This document shows positions 15,701 through 16,490 of a stretch of 16,490 bases of DNA, piece by piece. Made by a program: the position numbers and the translations under genes. The stretch is taken from positions 1-16,490 of the forward strand of contig JALNXD010000058.1 of assembly GCA_023230565.1 (NCBI GenBank). The letters run 5' to 3'. The DNA comes from Syntrophales bacterium (lineage in GTDB: Bacteria; Desulfobacterota; Syntrophia; Syntrophales; UBA2210). Numbering within the stretch: position 1 is the stretch's first letter; each line of letters begins with the position of its first letter. The notes beneath the pieces were generated by a model. That model saw only the letters and a program-made list of their open reading frames with translations, was not told where the DNA came from and searched no databases.

Positions 15701-16490
15701 GTAAGTAATGCTCGAATCTATGATGTCGCGGGCTTCCCAGATCCGGTTCCAGTTGGCATCATTAAGCTCGATGCTGTGGCTGAATCCGGGCACCGGTGTC
15801 CAGGAGAAGACCAGGTTGCCTGACACCGTTTCACTCTGGGCGGGTGCATGGGTCATGGGGTAGACCTCGACAAAATTATCGACCGTCACCGTAACGGGAT
15901 CCACCGGGGCCTGGTCGGTCCGGGTGATCGTGAAGGTGTAGGTCAGCGGAAGCGCCGGCTTTACGCTCCACCGCGGGCTCAGATCCGCCTGGGCGGGATA
16001 ATCCATGCTCCAGGAGTGCCACCGCTGTTCCGCCGCATCGTAATGGAGATCGATTGAAGATTCGATGCCGTCGCCTGCCACGGCGACCGAGGCAATCAGA
16101 TTGCCCGGATCCTCCACCTCGAGGGAGACCCAGTAGGGGTCAGGCACACTGGCGTTGGCCTGGTATCCTGACCTGGCTTCAATCTCGAAAAATTCCTGGT
16201 TGCCGTAAAGTTTCCAGGTGCCGCTCTCGTTGATGAAGGAGAGGACTTCCCGCTCTCTGTCGCCCCACCACAGAACGGTCAGGCTGCCCATGGCGCCGTT
16301 GACGCCCGTTCCCAGGACGATGTAAGTCTGCTGGAAGTTGGGGTCCTGCAGCTCTTCGTAAAGCTCGGCCTGGAAGGCGGCCTTGTTCATGCCGTAATCC
16401 AGGAAGCTTTCGGAGACAAAGGTCATGAAGGTCGTCAGGTCGCCGCCGTCGAGGGCCGCCAAAGCCGTATCGAAGGCAGATCGGAGTGCC
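12788..16490 (-). CDS. Large secreted multidomain protein with internal dockerin-like segment (5' end beyond window)
   Basis: The frame is open to the window edge, with 1233 codons visible. A TTG at 16462 is not a credible start because coding sequence continues above it. Visible residues 1-103 resemble an NTF2/SnoaL-like fold (A-F-x-x-A-L-A-A-L-D-G-G-D-L start, D-Y-G, later T-W-K-L-Y-G). Residues 205-298 are Ig/Fn3-like with F-S-W-T-P-V; 301-398 and 410-510 are carboxypeptidase-regulatory-like; 535-608 Ig-like; 610-700 Fn3-like with V-S-W-N-T-V. Residues 705-1020 are unrecognised and hold C-A-A-H and A-H-C. Residues 1033-1081 are dockerin-like: helix L-D-Q-A-I-L-A-L-Q, loop D-V-D-N-N-G-R-I-G-x2-E, helix Y-V-L-Q. 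A 152-residue tail follows. It is probably extracellular and able to bind calcium; whether the segment binds the nearby cohesins is inference. Its signal peptide is presumably out of view. A 13-bp hairpin and 527 bp of repeats separate it from the next gene. Confidence 0.87.
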   Translation of the reverse strand, partial: ALRSAFDTALAALDGGDLTTFMTFVSESFLDYGMNKAAFQAELYEELQDPNFQQTYIVLGTGVNGAMGSLTVLWWGDREREVLSFINESGTWKLYGNQEFFEIEARSGYQANASVPDPYWVSLEVEDPGNLIASVAVAGDGIESSIDLHYDAAEQRWHSWSMDYPAQADLSPRWSVKPALPLTYTFTITRTDQAPVDPVTVTVDNFVEVYPMTHAPAQSETVSGNLVFSWTPVPGFSHSIELNDANWNRIWEARDIIDSSITYNGPPLAGGTYYYNIVTSDGDNYSILQTEFIYSATAPTSVSFSGWVRNTANTGVANAQVEAWQLSSDGGVPAPVLIGAAPADGEAGAFTLTGIPAGDMVYLSIPQPSGTDYAPVLSRYMILGENVQARLPYRLFAGTEYTAFGNTAGTGMILGRVVMKDNPSQPVAGATVTVQRWTPDALHPDLFYAQVTSGEDGMYVVKDVPLDDELQQYVLYQVTASHNDYTFEINDNNAVVPVAAGTVTEESFFATAGVQADMLYMRSAGGYQLEFGLRGNITGISSVTVNGPANSGIASFTLPFDYDEYWAVYPSESSFLTAEFPGYYAGDYVFHVVYNDTSSRDITYTFNPGTPMMPLSAGEITVNETLGEVSWNTVTGAAAYYLIITDGLGNEVYNGENQPVLNHSFSLGTLNLNPGDYNVQVVAVDANGNEAYSAPVFFHYGATGPAAPEIISIQLNSAVAAGTYVCAAHQGMFDQGGTVWVLPGQIQGTTTSGAPAMTPFASGPAPLTGVSTGWGGLLTAFTDTDFSNINSTKGSILTQNMPTNANPDAFGASGPINRDFLHLSDAGIPAGAPVVVTIDMKGQLPHLVAVMGDSRPTVTYDPTGSGTLTIASTTFANLNQAGEEFNSVFGFLIVTDPTLGTTPLRIIAQTNHWVGDIFPLLPGWGDPTKRAVPEIGGTIGSITAHCGTTIYGPTGGERSIRIFVPDESRAYIFGESVMAENLFAFVNGGQVDGTLTHDYANFSTTGTWAEFSYSFASPKDATVGVGQAEPEIPGLDQAILALQAMAGMNPSGLSTVRDVDNNGRIGFPEVLYVLQTNAGLRTPLPPVQSVSGTATVTSRAWNDNDGFDFSTETVSQVLSIDVEPYYQWNGADFLVETNIIYMAPGVMAHDMGVVPLSTVTQVPTDGYEYPGIDGFIPLYDLMGHTIAFKFPDGTYAAVEFTLVGYDTDTTGQYLGPWISTFNYKYQPNGTPNF

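Noticed and set aside
16460..16462. TTG as the start of the large gene at 12788
   Set aside because: The reading frame continues upstream to the window edge with sequence that completes the first NTF2-like helix, and no signal peptide follows the TTG. The gene is cut by the window.

Overview
This window is a single-strand gene block: all five genes I can support lie on the minus strand, and every one reads as a secreted or extracellular structural protein. There are no enzymes of central metabolism, no RNA genes, no transposase, no CRISPR array and no recognisable transporter. The host is probably a Gram-negative bacterium. An STN-domain protein (a module of outer-membrane secretins and TonB receptors) is present, the dockerin-like EF-hand segments resemble those common in Desulfobacterota (former Deltaproteobacteria), and base composition looks moderately GC-rich by eye. 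Lineage is inference only.

In transcription order (high to low coordinates) the layout is as follows. (1) 16490..12788: the C-terminal 1233 residues of a large secreted protein with an NTF2-like start, Ig/Fn3-like and carboxypeptidase-regulatory-like modules, an internal dockerin-like helix-loop-helix and a 152-residue tail. (2) 12787..12261: 527 bp of non-coding DNA with a strong hairpin, two clusters of GC-rich extragenic repeats and a perfect 10-bp inverted repeat close to a possible promoter. (3) 12260..11841: a small 139-residue secreted protein with one dockerin-type calcium loop. (4) 11765..10977: a 262-residue periplasmic STN-domain protein with an acidic linker and a charged helical tail. 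(5) 10953..5830: a 1707-residue secreted protein with an N-terminal cohesin-like domain and 14 copies of a beta-sandwich repeat bearing an almost invariant I-W-V-D-A-W-S signature. (6) 5829..5610: 220 bp of intergenic repeats. (7) 5609..3540: a 689-residue secreted Ig-like protein ending in a complete two-loop dockerin. (8) 3497..1: the first 1165 residues of a secreted protein that starts with a cohesin-like domain and continues as a string of bacterial Ig-like repeats, running off the window.

The unifying theme is cohesin and dockerin modules encoded side by side: two cohesin-bearing scaffolds, one full dockerin and two single-loop dockerin-like segments, with no glycoside hydrolase, carbohydrate-binding module or S-layer anchor in view. 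The likely role is assembly of a non-cellulosomal extracellular fibre, matrix or surface complex, with the STN protein a candidate periplasmic or outer-membrane partner translated just before the first scaffold. Cohesins and dockerins outside cellulosomes are known, but the function of such loci is mostly undescribed. This is the best candidate for an unusual system here.
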